From positions 11,000,281 through 11,064,280 of the forward strand of contig NC_054559.1 of assembly GCF_017654505.1 (NCBI RefSeq): a stretch of DNA of 64,000 nt, in the 5' to 3' direction. Positions 30,003 through 41,981 of the stretch are shown here, one piece after another. A model generated the notes under the pieces. The model did not search any database. It saw nothing but the letters and a program-made list of their open reading frames with translations, and was not told where the DNA came from. Position 1 is the stretch's first letter; the number at the start of each line of letters is the position of its first letter. Position numbers and translations under genes: made by a program. The DNA comes from Polyodon spathula. Lineage: Eukaryota > Chordata > Actinopteri > Acipenseriformes > Polyodontidae.

Positions 30003-30219
30003 TATTTTTAGCTTGCTCTTTTATATTTATGTAGCATCTATTAATCATAAATAAATGGTTAATAAAGTGTTTATTAGAAGCCTTTATAAAGCATTAATAA
30101 TGGCACTAATAAGGTGCTTTATACATATTGTTTGTTGTTAGTTTATATACTATGTATTCATCCTCTATAAAGGATTAATAAAGGGTTTCTTATTGGACCT
30201 TATTATAAAGTGCTAACCT
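30003..30219 (-). mobile_element. Long-TIR MITE arm, inverted relative to 23973
   Basis: Reverse-complemented it reads TTAGCACTTTATAATAAGG and then matches the blocks of 23973-24192 in order, over about 215 bp. It is either the right terminal repeat of one large, much-invaded element or an independent copy. Confidence 0.7.
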
Positions 30220-33149
30220 GTCTTTACACATTAACCATCCTGACAACTTTAATTTGAAATTTTCTGTAGCTGCAGGCTTCTGTCTTTTTAGGAAATACTT
30301 TCCTGTACAGCATTATGTATTGTAGCTTTTAGGCAGGTGTAAGCTTCCTTGAGGAAGCAGAGACTATCATAATTTGTTATTCATTGAAACCTGCATAATT
30401 CATAGATGATAGCAGATGTAAAACACATTTGTATGGTACAAAAAGTACAGAGCTGAACAATTTCCCTGGAACAGGTTAAAACAATGTATATTCCTACACC
30501 GCTCCAAGACATTTTTTGAATGAGCCCAAGGCACTGACCCCAGGCTGAGAACAACCCCTTTAGCCCCAATTATATTCACGCACTGCTAAGTTTTAAGTCA
30601 TGGCTTATGTGTTCAATAATATAGTTGGCTTTTTAATAAGGTATTTAAAAATAAGATCTCAAGTATATATTTTGCATTTCTTTTTTTTATTTGTGCATGA
30701 ATCCTTTTTTATATGTTTTGTTTTTTTGTTAAATAAACATATATGCATTTGTGTCTCCTAGTATGTTTAGAAAGTTAGAAGAGGCTATTATACTTCATTG
30801 ATATGCCTATATCTATATTGCCCAAAAAGCACCAAGACAGTACCCAGCAGCAACGACCAAGAACTAGTGAAATTGAGTGTGAAGTGCTTCAGCTGTATAA
30901 TGCCTTTTGTATTGTATTGTATTATTGTTAGAAATATAATTGCTTTTTGGCAACCAATGAGATATTGAAAACCAGGATATACATGTGCCTGTATAAACCA
31001 TTTATCTGCTCAATTGGTCTTTCCTGGCAGAAATATTAAGAATAAACAGGTTTTAAATGTGGAATAAGATTCCTTATGAGGGTCTGTTGATGGTTCTAAA
31101 GCCAATTTAATCTCACCTCAAGTCTGTTTAAGTACATTGGGCTCAATGCTGTCGATTATTCCCACACCCTTCTGGAAGCAATAATGTTCAACTCTCCAGG
31201 AAATGTAATTTATATTTCAGTGTGCATAGTGTAATTCCTCTGGGATCATAATATAGTAAGATGATCCAGAACAAATAATAGAGACAGGCAAGTCTGTGCA
31301 GGTAATGAATCCAGGCTTCTTGATAAGTTTGTATGGTTTTCAGTGCTTTGAGGTGTTTGTTCACATCTGTTGTGTTGCATTCTATTGAAACTATATTGTT
31401 CTGCCACTTCACATACAAGTACAGTAGGTGCACTTAAGTATCCCCATATGAGCAGTACAACTACATGAAATACCATCATGTTTGTTCATTGACCGTACCT
31501 TCCAATCCCAGAACAAAAGAGATGCCTTTTTCCCCAATAAAACCAATGCTAAGCTTAAATAGGTTCATACTTTCAGAGGTGTTGCTATTTTTAAAGAGAG
31601 AAGTATAATTCCATTAATGTTTGATTTTGGAATGGCAGAAACAATGGTAACATTTAAATTGAAAGACCTGTTGTAAACGCATGCATGTGTTATGAAGTGT
31701 GTATAGGGTTATAAGAACATATAAATTAGGCATTTACGGTATACGAAAACATATGAATACTTCAAAACAAGACATGAGGCTTTTTAAACTAGCAACATGT
31801 CATATTGTCATTATAATAAGTTGTTATTTTTTCAATAACTTCCAAAACCATTAATAACATAAGTATTTATGTTTTAATACTGGATCCTTAATAAAACATG
31901 AAACCACAGCTTTTAGGGGGAGAAAAAAAAAGATCAGGCATGAGATAGACACTGTATTAAATCTGAGCTGTATGGGAGTAAATACCAGACCTTAACTCTG
32001 AACCCTGTAAGCTCATTCCATAATATATGCTTTTGCAGATTTCATTTCAGACCTCCAGTACATGATCATTTAATAATACTGTAATTTATAATCGGTAGAC
32101 CTTTAATCTTGTATGTTAAGTTATTAATAAGAGGCAGATTATTTCTGTACATGAGTCACTATAGCAGAAGAGGGTGAAATATTAAATGGGGAACTTACAT
32201 TGCATTTTTAATTAACCGCTCAGACTGTACTGTAACTCTGTTATTCATGTGTGTGCTAGGATTTATATAAAAATGTTGCCAATGTGGAACCATTTTACCA
32301 ATACCCAAGCCGTTGTACCATTGCCACTTTACACTGAACCTTTACTTTGTCATTTTAGTACAATTGCAATTGATTGGGAAAGAATACATAACGTTATGCA
32401 TTTACTGTCCATATTAAGCTTATCTATACCGTATCCCTGGTGAATCTTATTTCCCAGCTGTCTATTGTGACTGCATAAGGGAATATTTTAAGGCTTGCAT
32501 TGTGATGTTTGCAAAATACCACACTTTGTAGTTGTGTTAAAACAGCAAAGGTTAGACATGTATCTTGATTAATGGCCTTGGATGTTGAATTCTTCCATTA
32601 TTTGGATCCCAGCATAGCCGCTGCCCTGTGTCTTTAAATTTAAAAAGAGATACAGTATCGGAGTCTTAATGGCGGAGCCATACTGATTGTTTTAAATTTC
32701 TATTTTAGTTATTGGGACAATTCATTTTTCAGGGATGTTGAGAAAGGGGAGCAAAAACATGATGTCATAGTAAACGTGTTCCCAGAAAACATCTCGTCCA
32801 AAGCTTTAAAGACATACATTACGAAGACCTTTTAAATAACTAATAGAGTTTGAAAAATGTATAAATTGTAGTAATTTGTTTTATACTGTTAATACTTAAA
32901 ATATGTACTTGTTTGTGGGAGCCCAGGAACCTGTAGCTCCACACTAAAAAGTAGTTTGGGCCATATTCATGGTAATTTTATACTAAGCAGACAGAAATAT
33001 GTTATAATTTAATGTACATTATGGAAATATTAGGTACAAAATAAAGTTACCAATGATGAAGTGATCAATTTCTGATTTCTCTAGCTTGGGGACAGAGAGC
33101 AGGTGCATTTCCTTGCCCCTAATGGAAGAATCAACTATGTCAAAATAAC
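30220..33149. other. AT-rich sequence, nothing recognised
   Basis: No supported element. Open frames at 31188-31479 and 32249-32443 have no recognisable domain. Confidence 0.4.
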
Positions 33150-33406
33150 TGAGGCAAGCTGTAGTTCCCCCTTTAAGTGAACGAGTTGTTGATGGGCGTT
33201 GCAGAGTTCTTGTGGGGCTGAAGTACCAGGTATTGTTGCAGCAAACTACCTTCCTTGTTGCTAACGTCCTTGCCAGTGCCATAAAAGGGAAAGTACCTGT
33301 GAGATATCTGTCTTCTGCAGCAGATGTGGAAAAATTGCCAGTTCCTGTACAGGAGATCATACAAGGACTGACTCCGGAGACATCGAGAAGTCTTCTCAAA
33401 AAGTGA
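33150..33406 (+). pseudogene. Ty3/Gypsy-type pol remnant
   Basis: An open segment of about 80 codons contains SERVVDGRCRVLVG, VANVLASAIKGKVPVRYLS and VQEIIQGLTPE, then a stop at 33404-33406. This pattern (a short resistance-to-repression stretch, then KGKVPVR, then a leucine-rich helix) resembles the linker between protease and reverse transcriptase in Ty3/Gypsy pol polyproteins. Neither the protease active site nor the reverse-transcriptase motifs are present. A stop in the same frame lies just upstream. The minus-strand frame over the same DNA (33019-33399) is its shadow. The assignment is by pattern memory only; the fragment is far too short to function. Confidence 0.5.
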
Positions 33407-34562
33407 CAATGGTTATGTCTACATCATGACAGTGACGCACCGGATCCCGAAGTAAGCACAGAACAGGCACAACCCATTGGTCTACAGTGAAGAGACTGAT
33501 ACAGTAAAGAGGGAAAATAGTGTTGGGAGTGGGACTGAGATCCTTTTGCCACTCATCCTTCAGAGATAACAAGTTTATTTAATACCTGATCACGTTGCAC
33601 TTGGTTTCAACTCCACCTTGTTGTTCTGTCTGAAATGATAGTGCTGGACCTATAATTTTCCTTTCATATTTAAACCAGGGGTATGGCGTCCTTCATTTGA
33701 ATTTAATGTTTAGAGCCTACAAAACATTCATCCCTATTTCAGAGTCTGCTAACACTGAAGGAAAATTTAATCTTGGGGTTCTACTGTTTTTTTTTCCTCA
33801 CAGTGCACACAGAAAAAGAAACACAATTGTCTCTCCTTAACTTATAGAAAGGTTATGTCATGTTTTCACGTTCAGAAACACTAGCCAGAGATACAGGGTA
33901 ATGAAGGCAGCCTTGCCATGACCTTTGACTAGGTTTTATTTCCATCACTAAAATAAATGTTTCATGGTTCTCACTTTGCCCCAGCTTGTAGCCGTATCCT
34001 GACAGTAAGCTATTTATCAATGTATATTATAATGTCCTGATATTTTCAACTTATCGAGATTCAGCAGAAAACAATTTATACAATTTAGTGACCTGGGAGG
34101 TTGCATCCACCAGCTTTAAACACATTTTCTAGCTGGGCTTATGGGTGGTTTACATTCGGAATCTAGGAATTTATGAAAATTATGTGCCATGCAATATTTA
34201 TAAAAGCAGAAACACAATTACAGTATAAAATACTACATTGTGTGTGCATAACAGAATTGTTCAGGATTTGTAAGCTTCAGCAATCTATAATATTGAAACA
34301 TTTTTCAAAGCTTGATGTCAATTCAAAATGCAAGATGGTTTACCCCTGGCTGTAATAATGCTTTACATACATTTATACATTTATACATTCTTAAATAAGC
34401 AAGTGTGAGGGTATATTTTTTATTATTATTGCATGATACACAATGAAACTTCATTATTGTCTGAAATAACTTAATTACACATATAGAACACTTGAAACAG
34501 ACACACTATTTGTCCTCTGTATAATTTCCTGTCTGTTAAATGAATGTTGTTGTAAATGCATA
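33407..34562. other. Unique sequence, possibly further Gypsy debris at its start
   Basis: The first ~100 bp may continue the pol relic in another frame. The rest shows nothing recognisable. Confidence 0.35.
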
Positions 34563-35158
34563 TGAAACAGGGCACTCGCTGCACAGCCCGGAGTACAAAA
34601 GGCAAAAACAATGTACAAAAATTACAAACAAAAGGTGCTGTGAAGATGGCTAGTGCTACTCCATCAACAAATGGAGGACTCACTTCCACATCTGTCTGCT
34701 TTACTGGGTTGGGGGTTGCAATCCTGAAACTAACTCCCTGTTCCCCGTGCAGTTCTTCAACCTAGGAATATATATACGAACACTGGTGCGTTGCAGCTTC
34801 CTTCTCCAGGGACAAACACTTGATCACCTCCCGACCTCAGAATATACACACGATCGCCATTAGAGAAGGTCGTTTTGTTTCCTGAACCCAGTCATTCAAC
34901 AGCCTTGGTTTGTTGGTTTTATTCCTGGCGCTCTGCTGCACCACACCCACATGTTGATTAGGAGCTTGCAGTTGGTTAACACACACACACGCTGCTCATT
35001 CCCACAACTAAACACAGCAGGCAGGCTACTACACACAGAGCGTCAGGTTTCCCCATTAAAGCCAATCCCATTCTTATTTATACATTCACAACACTCGTAT
35101 TTACAATAAACAATTGCATAAGCCCCCTCGTTATGTGCTTGGTCCCAGCCCTGCTACA
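34563..35158 (-). mobile_element. Solo LTR, 5-bp TSD GCATA
   Basis: It starts TGAAACAGGGC and ends GCCCTGCTACA, with GCATA at 34558-34562 and 35159-35163. The ends form an imperfect inverted repeat (TGAAACAGGGC / TGTAGCAGGGC). On the minus strand it has a TATAAATAAG box near 35078-35088 and an AATAAA signal near 34918, in the expected order. It is 596 bp long with no internal region. A 69-codon frame inside it (34556-34765) is not a gene. Confidence 0.85.
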
Positions 35159-35561
35159 GCATATTTACATTTGACCTTCCTAATGCTCTAGAACAGGTGT
35201 ACCAAACCTTCTCCTGACGAGCTAGCTTAGATTTACCCAGTCTTGCAATTTACACATAGGCGCTAATCAAAATGATTAATGTAAGTGTAGAAGAGAAACT
35301 TCCCATTAGTGAGATGGCTGGCACGGCATGTCATCAGCCAGTTTATGGAAGTTCAGAGTATTACTAGGTGAGAGCTAGTCTCATGCAATTATTCAGGTGA
35401 GTGTCTGTCATCGCTGATCTGCTTTTTGATTTAATCATTTTCACGCTTGAAAATGCAGATTCAGATAAAAATACATGCTTTTACACAGAGTGCAACCTTC
35501 GTTATCTCTGGGTATTTCGATGTATGTTTGAGGTCCTTTTGAAGTTGTGTATTCTACGGTT

Positions 35562-36490
35562 TCAGTTTCTCTCAAAAAGTTTTCCCTGAAGTTCTGTGTT
35601 TATTTCTTTCAGTTTTGCCATCAGGCCAGTCAGAAAAGCCAGTCCTAATAGCCACAGCGTGTCATCAAGTTGGTGGTAGTGTCCATTTCTAGATTCTAAG
35701 AAAATCTTTATTTGTGGCAGAAGATCTCTGAATCGTTGTAGTACTTTCCCCCTACTTAACCACCTCACTTATGTGTGCAGTAGTAGGTCACCATAATGTG
35801 CATCAATTTCGTCAAGTAAAGATTTGAATAGTCTTCCCATTGATAGAACCAATCATAGCAGGTGCACCATATCTGTTGTAATGGACGCGAGGTTACTAAT
35901 TGGTATTTTATGTTCCATAATGTATTTTTTAAAAGCAGCAGAAATATTCTGTGTTCTAGTTTTTTCCTTCAATGGAATTATTGTCAGTAGTTCCTCCTTT
36001 ACACTACAATGATCAAAAACCATTCTAATAAATACACTCAGTTGGTATATGTCAACAATATTGATCATCAAACTGAAGAGAGATAAAAAAGACAGGCTTT
36101 CAAAGTAATTTCTTAACTGAAATGAGACGTCTTCCGACATTGATTTTATCCGACGAGTTATTGAGCCCCCTGAAAACTGAAGATCCTTGATAGAGAATAT
36201 TATTTAGTTTTTGAAACTGTCAAAAATCCATCCCTTGCTTCAAAGAAAGCCTCTAAAAAACATGCAATTGTTAAAAATGAAGCAGTTGCTACTACCTCTG
36301 ATTCGGTGGTTTGCTTGATGAACATTGACTGTTGAGCTTTAAACATGCTTTAAGTTTGCTTACCTTCCGGAGCTTCATTTCAATTGGAAAGTCTTCATCG
36401 TAGTTTTTATGAACTGTTTTGAAATGTCTTTCAACATTTCCTTTTTTGTCAGAGCCAAGTGCACATTGTAAACTAAACAAACACATCTGT
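35562..36490 (-). pseudogene. hAT transposase pseudogene (ZBED/GTF2IRD2-like)
   Basis: hAT transposases recognise element ends through a BED zinc finger and cut with an RNase-H-like DDE core. Three minus-strand pieces remain, in order. At 36292-36486 a BED-finger tail is readable with KKGNVERHFKTVHKNYDEDF, but only part of the zinc ligands is left. At 35853-36140 the core has NLASITTDMVHLL, corresponding to the family's conserved TTDG region with G lost. At 35562-35768 there is RWLSRGKVLQRF, a strong signature of the GTF2IRD2/ZBED group of hAT-derived proteins. The pieces are in different frames with stops between them, and the C-terminal dimerisation region is not readable. The host genes of this group are domesticated relatives; nothing suggests this copy is one. 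Confidence 0.85.
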
Positions 36491-36847
36491 CATTCAGTGT
36501 GACAATAAAATACTCCTGCTACCACTCAATATGGAAATTATTTTTGCCTTCTTTGCAGCAGATGGTCCTTCACTCACTGTACCAGCTTTTTCTTTTTCTT
36601 TTTTTTTTTTTTTTTAAATGAAAAGTTGGTAGCAGTAAAAATAAAATAGAAATACTGGTTTATTCTTTGGCTATGCAGAGTATATTGTAACAACCGGCTA
36701 TGTGTGAGGGTTCTGGTGGTCAATGAACAGGAAGACAGCAGACAACAGTGTACAGTAAAAGCAGTGAAAAATTGTATTTTATTTAGCTCTTTTTTTTCTT
36801 AATGACCTTCAAGCGCTTTTCTAACTTTTCTCTCTGATCAACTCAAT

Positions 36848-36962
36848 TGAGCAAGCCACTTAACCCTTTTTATCTTTCGGGTGACACTTTGTTGTAAGTG
36901 ACTTTGCAGCTGATGCACAGTTCACACACCCTAGTCTTTGTAAGTCTGCTAAATAAACAAAT
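36848..36962 (+). mobile_element. SINE 3' fragment inside the hAT relic
   Basis: It shares AAGCCACTTAACC, GTTGTAAGTGACTTTGCAGC and CAGTTCACACACCCTAGTCT with the body of the SINE at 21227-21494, and ends GTCTGCTAAATAAACAAATAA. The tRNA-like head is missing. Confidence 0.7.
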
Positions 36963-37378
36963 AATCCGGATCCACTCCATCGGTGAATGCCTTGGAAATG
37001 TTTTGAACCCTGCTCGTTAAGGCTTTGAGATCGACCAGTAGCTTGTGATCGACAAGTTGGGGACCCCTCCTCTAGCATGTTCTGTTAAAAGATTTAAAAC
37101 ATTCAGGGTGTTCCTAACCTTAATAAGATAGGGACTGCTTGCTTTGATTCTTTCTTTGTCCAGTACACTTTGAATAAAATGTGCACCTACAAATTCTAAA
37201 TCTGTATCTGTGAGATGAGTTGCTAATTGTAGGTCTATACTTATTTCTCTGAAACACAGATAATTGAAGCTTAGTACAGATATATAGGATGCTCGCCTTG
37301 TGTCTCAATCACACCCAACGTAAAAGTTGGCATAAACACCAGTCACCATTTAAAGAACAAATGTAAAGCTAATCTACC

Positions 37379-37935
37379 CCATCACAAAGCTGGCTCAGGT
37401 GGTGTGTGTGGGTGATGGAGATTAGAGGAATTAAACAATAGCACAGGTAGTACGGGGTGAAACTGAGGTGCTACAGCGCTCAGTGTTTTTATTTTATTTT
37501 TTATTAATTAAACAAAAATATAAAGATTTAAACAAAATACAAAATAAAGGGCACACTGGCCAAAGTAAAAATAAACACAACTAATAAGGATGTTAGTCAA
37601 ACGAGTACGTTTCAATCGGGTAGCATTCGCTTTCTCTTTCTCAATACTGTCTTTCTCCTATGCCCTCTAAGCTCTCCTCCGCTCTGAGCCTGGAGTGGGT
37701 CTTTTATATTTTGTGGTTGCAGCCTTAATTACCCATTAAACAATGACCTTATTAAGGCTCCAGCTACATTCCCACGAGCTTTATCGGGATGGGGATTCAA
37801 CCCCATCCTTGCCAGCTACACTTTTTTTCCCGTCCGCCCGTACACAAACACACATAACAATAATACTACTAATAATAACACAAATGAAAACATGTACATA
37901 AATACATATACATAAAGGGTGGGCACCCTGTCACA
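37379..37935 (-). mobile_element. LTR related to family A
   Basis: The minus strand starts TGTGACAGGGTGCCCACCC, close to the family-A start TGTGACAAAGTGCCCGCCC, and the other end resembles its CTTTGTGA terminus. A TATAAAAG box (about 37698-37705 on the minus strand) and an AATAAAA signal (about 37488) are in LTR order. Flanking bases are ACCCC and CCCCC, so the duplication is not clean. Confidence 0.6.
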
Positions 37936-40900
37936 CCCCCACAGTCTTGTTCCTTCATGCCTCACTACATTCTTCTACTGCTCTGTGCTGTCTGCATAAA
38001 TACCAGATACACCTGGTGTATTAAAGACCAAAGTTCAAACTCTGTGTGATGTTATGAGATGGGATTGGCTGTCACATCATAGCTCCTTTAGATAGAAAAA
38101 ATTCACTATAAAAAAGAGAATGTTTCAGAAATAATTAGCATTTTGAGCTGCCATCAGCTTGAAACAATGAGTACCATAATGAGAATAAATCTGTAACTAA
38201 TATTCTTTCTGCCCTGAGATATTTACCTTTTTGTTCTCCCCAACAACGAGATATGAGTGTTTCTTCTTGGTTAATCATTTTTTTAAATCAGTAAGCACAC
38301 TGCTTATTTTTGATAAGTTTCATTTTGACTTATGGTAACAACACTCACAGATGCCGAAGGGCAAACAATGTGGATTGAAGTACTGAAGAGAGCTATAGGC
38401 TTAAATAGGCTTTGTCCTCTTTTGCTAATTGCAAATCCTCTTTTTAAAATCCCTGTAATAAACCATTCCTTTTAACATGCAAAACTGAGACATTACTCAT
38501 CGCATGTCTCATTCTTAATACTGGCATTTGTTATGTAAAAACCCACGGTAAGTTGGGTGGTAAGACATATTTTACTGCACACCATGGGTGTTCTGCCTGG
38601 TTATTGTGTTGTATGTTTATTTTATAAAAATGAATTAAAACAAAACTAAGTTTCATTGGCTGTATCCTTCCACCAGTGCAAAATAGTTCCCATATTTTGT
38701 CTTTAGAAGCTACAAATTCGGTAGATAAACCAATTACTGCTGAGAAAAATTTTCATTTATTTTTTTAGATATTCAAGGTTATTGTTTATACTGTGGTTTG
38801 AATATATTCACATAGAGGGGGAAAAAAGAAGATATATATGCTTACTTACATCTTTTATAGACTTTGGTGAGTCAAGTGTGTGTATACAATGTATTTACTG
38901 TAATGCAAGTTTTATACCGTATTCTTGTTAAGCTCCAGCGCCACCACTCTCCACACCAATTTCAGCTCCTGCAGCCCTTTAACTGCCAGCATGGTGGTGA
39001 AAAGTGTTTTAAATTTGTTGACCAAGATGCAGTTTGACTTTCAGAGGTGATTAGCCTGTAGCCATGCAGTAAAGCAATTCTACAGCACGGTTATGTGGTC
39101 TCGTTCAGCCAATCACAGCGTTAAATATATCCAAGCCATTTTATAAAATATGTACAGTGGTCTCTCTATTCCGTGGAACAGGTTATAAGACAGTATGGTT
39201 ATGCCTCCCATTTGCCCCTGAATTCCATTAGTTGAATTTTCCTTATAATGCAGGATATAGACTCTTACCTACGGCAGAGAAAAAGAGAAGTCAAGCTGTT
39301 TATTAAAATATGCAACTAGCGAACCTAGACTTTAAACGATTACATTAAAGTGTATACCTCATGGAGAAAACTGTTACAATATATGCATGGAGCTACCACT
39401 TAAAAATGGTAAATTGATGGTTCTCCAACTTTAATGGAACAGCTGGTAACTGTTTTATATAAAACCTTCCTTAAGCTAAAGACTGCTGAAGCAGATTATT
39501 CCAGTTAGAGTTTGATTTTTTGTTCTTTTAAAAACTACAGAATTATAATTACACATTGTGGAGAATGACACATTTATATAAAAAGAGAAATGGTTATAAA
39601 AGAAAAGTGAGAAGACTGCAAAGCAGAGGACAAAGAATAATGTTTTCTTTTTATGCTGTGAAGAGACTTTAGGAAATCATAATGTATTCTGGCTTGGAGC
39701 GTAAAACAGAATCAGCAGTAGGATAGAATCACAACTTGGAGCTTTTCTTCACTTTGGAATAAGCAATGAGCATCTGCTGCTACCTTCAGCATTTTAACTT
39801 CAGTTAAGTTTCAGGCAGACAATGATACCCTCTAATTCTTAAAACTTATTCAAATCCTTGGGAAAAAAAAACATTTTAAAAATAGCTGATGATTACATAA
39901 TTAGATAAAAAAAAATTAAATAAATAAAAAAGCCACTGTTTAACCATGGAATCCTAAATCTTTTAACATAATAAAATATTCTTCAGAGAAATACTTACCC
40001 AGTACCTCCACACTACGATTTAAAAACACACAACTTTGCTTCCCTAACCCAAACACATAAGCATGCACCAAAACATTCCGATTTGAAATTCCAAACATTG
40101 ACCACATCCATAACATCTCTAGTATCATTTAAATTCTGCACATTAATTTCCAGGGTAATACTCGTGTACATGAGTTGTACAAAACCTAGCTAATGAATGC
40201 ATCCCTTATGTTTTTGTCATATGTCATAGCAGGGAATTAACAATTTTAGGTGACTAACCTGTCATTTTGTTGCTGGGTCTTTTGTTTTCAACGTATCTGT
40301 ATCTTGCCTGATTTGACATCTGCTTACCACCTGTACATGAACCTTGAATAACACGCCTCCGCTGAATTACTGTATGCCCTTGCGGGGCCAGGGACCTTGC
40401 ATAAGGTGCAGAGATATGTTTTATTGCTGCCAGTGATGCTCTGCCACAAGACAGTGTAATAAAACATGTGCAGAGTGACAGTGTTCTGCAGCAAGTCCAG
40501 GGAATGCATTTTCCAAAAGGCATTACTTCTGTGTCAAACAATCCTGATACAGTCCAACAAACCCTTATGCCCTGCATCCTCACTGCAATAGGAAACAGAC
40601 AGTGGCTTTGGAAGTCTTGCTGTTTCAGAGCTCTAGTGCTGACCTCTCACAATGCTTTTGGCAAGATTTAATTGTAAATACATACTGTATACATATGTAC
40701 TGTAGATATATTAATAAAAACCTGCAGTATTTATAGGAAAATAATAACTTAAAAATGCATATATCACTATTTTATAGGCATTGGTATATCTGCTCTTCAG
40801 ATTAAGAAAATAAACCCAAAATAACTTTGATTATTTCTGTATTCAAGCTGTATTTGAAATAAAAGCCAAACGATTCTACCACCCAAACAACTTAATTCAC

Positions 40901-41336
40901 TTTAATTACATTCTAAACTTGAAAGTCAGCAATGATGAGCAGGGCGCTAATGCCAACTTTTGCCTCCAAGGATTCATATGCGAGTTCTCACAGTAACTTA
41001 TTTTATTTTTGCAATCCTGCCTTTTAAACGTCATCAGGGTATTTAATAAATGTTTTCAGGAAAGGTCAAGAACGGACAACCGCGTATCTTTCACACACGC
41101 AGAGTAATTAAAATTTGAAAAGTGAAAACCGTCAAAATGACTGCCGTGGCAGTTCGAGTGTTAAAGTCTTGCGCAGAACCTGCAGACCGATTAAGTGTTT
41201 GCTAATCTGGAAATGATCACATTTATAAAAACAATGTTGAATAATTATAGCATACAGTAGCTCTGTGTGGAAAAATGAGCAGTGTTAATAGAGTAATTAC
41301 CGAGCGCCTTATCCCATGGAATTCTTTGTTTCTAGC
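37936..41336. other. AT-rich sequence, nothing recognised
   Basis: No repeat or gene identified. A minus-strand 109-codon frame at 40254-40583 overlaps an opposite frame of similar size and has no recognisable domain. Confidence 0.4.
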
Positions 41337-41976
41337 TGTGGCAGGAAATGACTGAGCAGTGACGTCAGACCAGAAGGAGGAAGCACATAAAGGTATCTGC
41401 AGATCAAAAAGACGAGGCGAGCGCAGCTTATTAAATAACACAAAATTGAATAAAATATTTAAACAAAAATAAACACTTGCTCACCGATCACAGAAAATAA
41501 ATAATTAAACAAAAATAACACACACACCAACCAACCAACCAACCAACCAACCAACCAACCAACCCCCCCGGCTCTCCTGTTCTCCACTTCAGAACACCCA
41601 CCCTGAACACGGCGAGATGCAGGCTTTTTATACAGGTGACCATCTCCCGATTAGCAACAAATTAATCACTTAATTAATTCGGGAGATGGCCACCTTCTGC
41701 ACGAGATTTAAATCAACGTGGATGGGCTTCCCACCCATGCTGCAAAAACCAAACACACACAAAAACAAAACCACACTGTTATCCCGTCATATTTACAAAT
41801 ATAAAACAATAAACAAAACATATCACGGTTCGCCGTAATCTATATACAAAATAAAACACAATACAAAAAACAGATAAACAAATACAAAATAACACAGGGG
41901 CGGAGGAGGAGACCCCGTTCTAAAAATAAACAAACAATACGATTAAACATCAGGGCTTTCCTACCATCCTGCTACG
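41337..41976 (-). mobile_element. Solo LTR, 5-bp TSD CTAGC
   Basis: It starts TGTGGCAGGAAATG and ends CATCCTGCTACG, with CTAGC at 41332-41336 and 41977-41981. The expected final A is a G. On the minus strand a TATAAAAAGCC box (about 41622-41632) lies ahead of a transcribed-looking region. A (CCAA)n run at 41527-41563 lies inside it. No internal retroelement sequence follows. Confidence 0.83.
41527..41563. repeat. (CCAA)n microsatellite
   Basis: About nine units of CCAA inside the solo LTR, followed by a C7 run. Confidence 0.95.
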
Positions 41977-41981
41977 CTAGC

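Larger units (their letters stand above)
35194..37069 (-). mobile_element. Autonomous-type hAT relic, 8-bp TSD CTCTAGMA
   Basis: The left end is CAGGTGTACCAAACC. The right end complements to GAGGGGTCCCCAAC, a hAT-like inverted repeat. Flanks are CTCTAGAA (35186-35193) and CTCTAGCA (37070-37077), matching at 7 of 8 positions. The element is 1876 bp, including a younger SINE fragment at 36848-36962 and a poly-T run at about 36599-36615. It carries the remains of a transposase on the minus strand. Confidence 0.8.
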
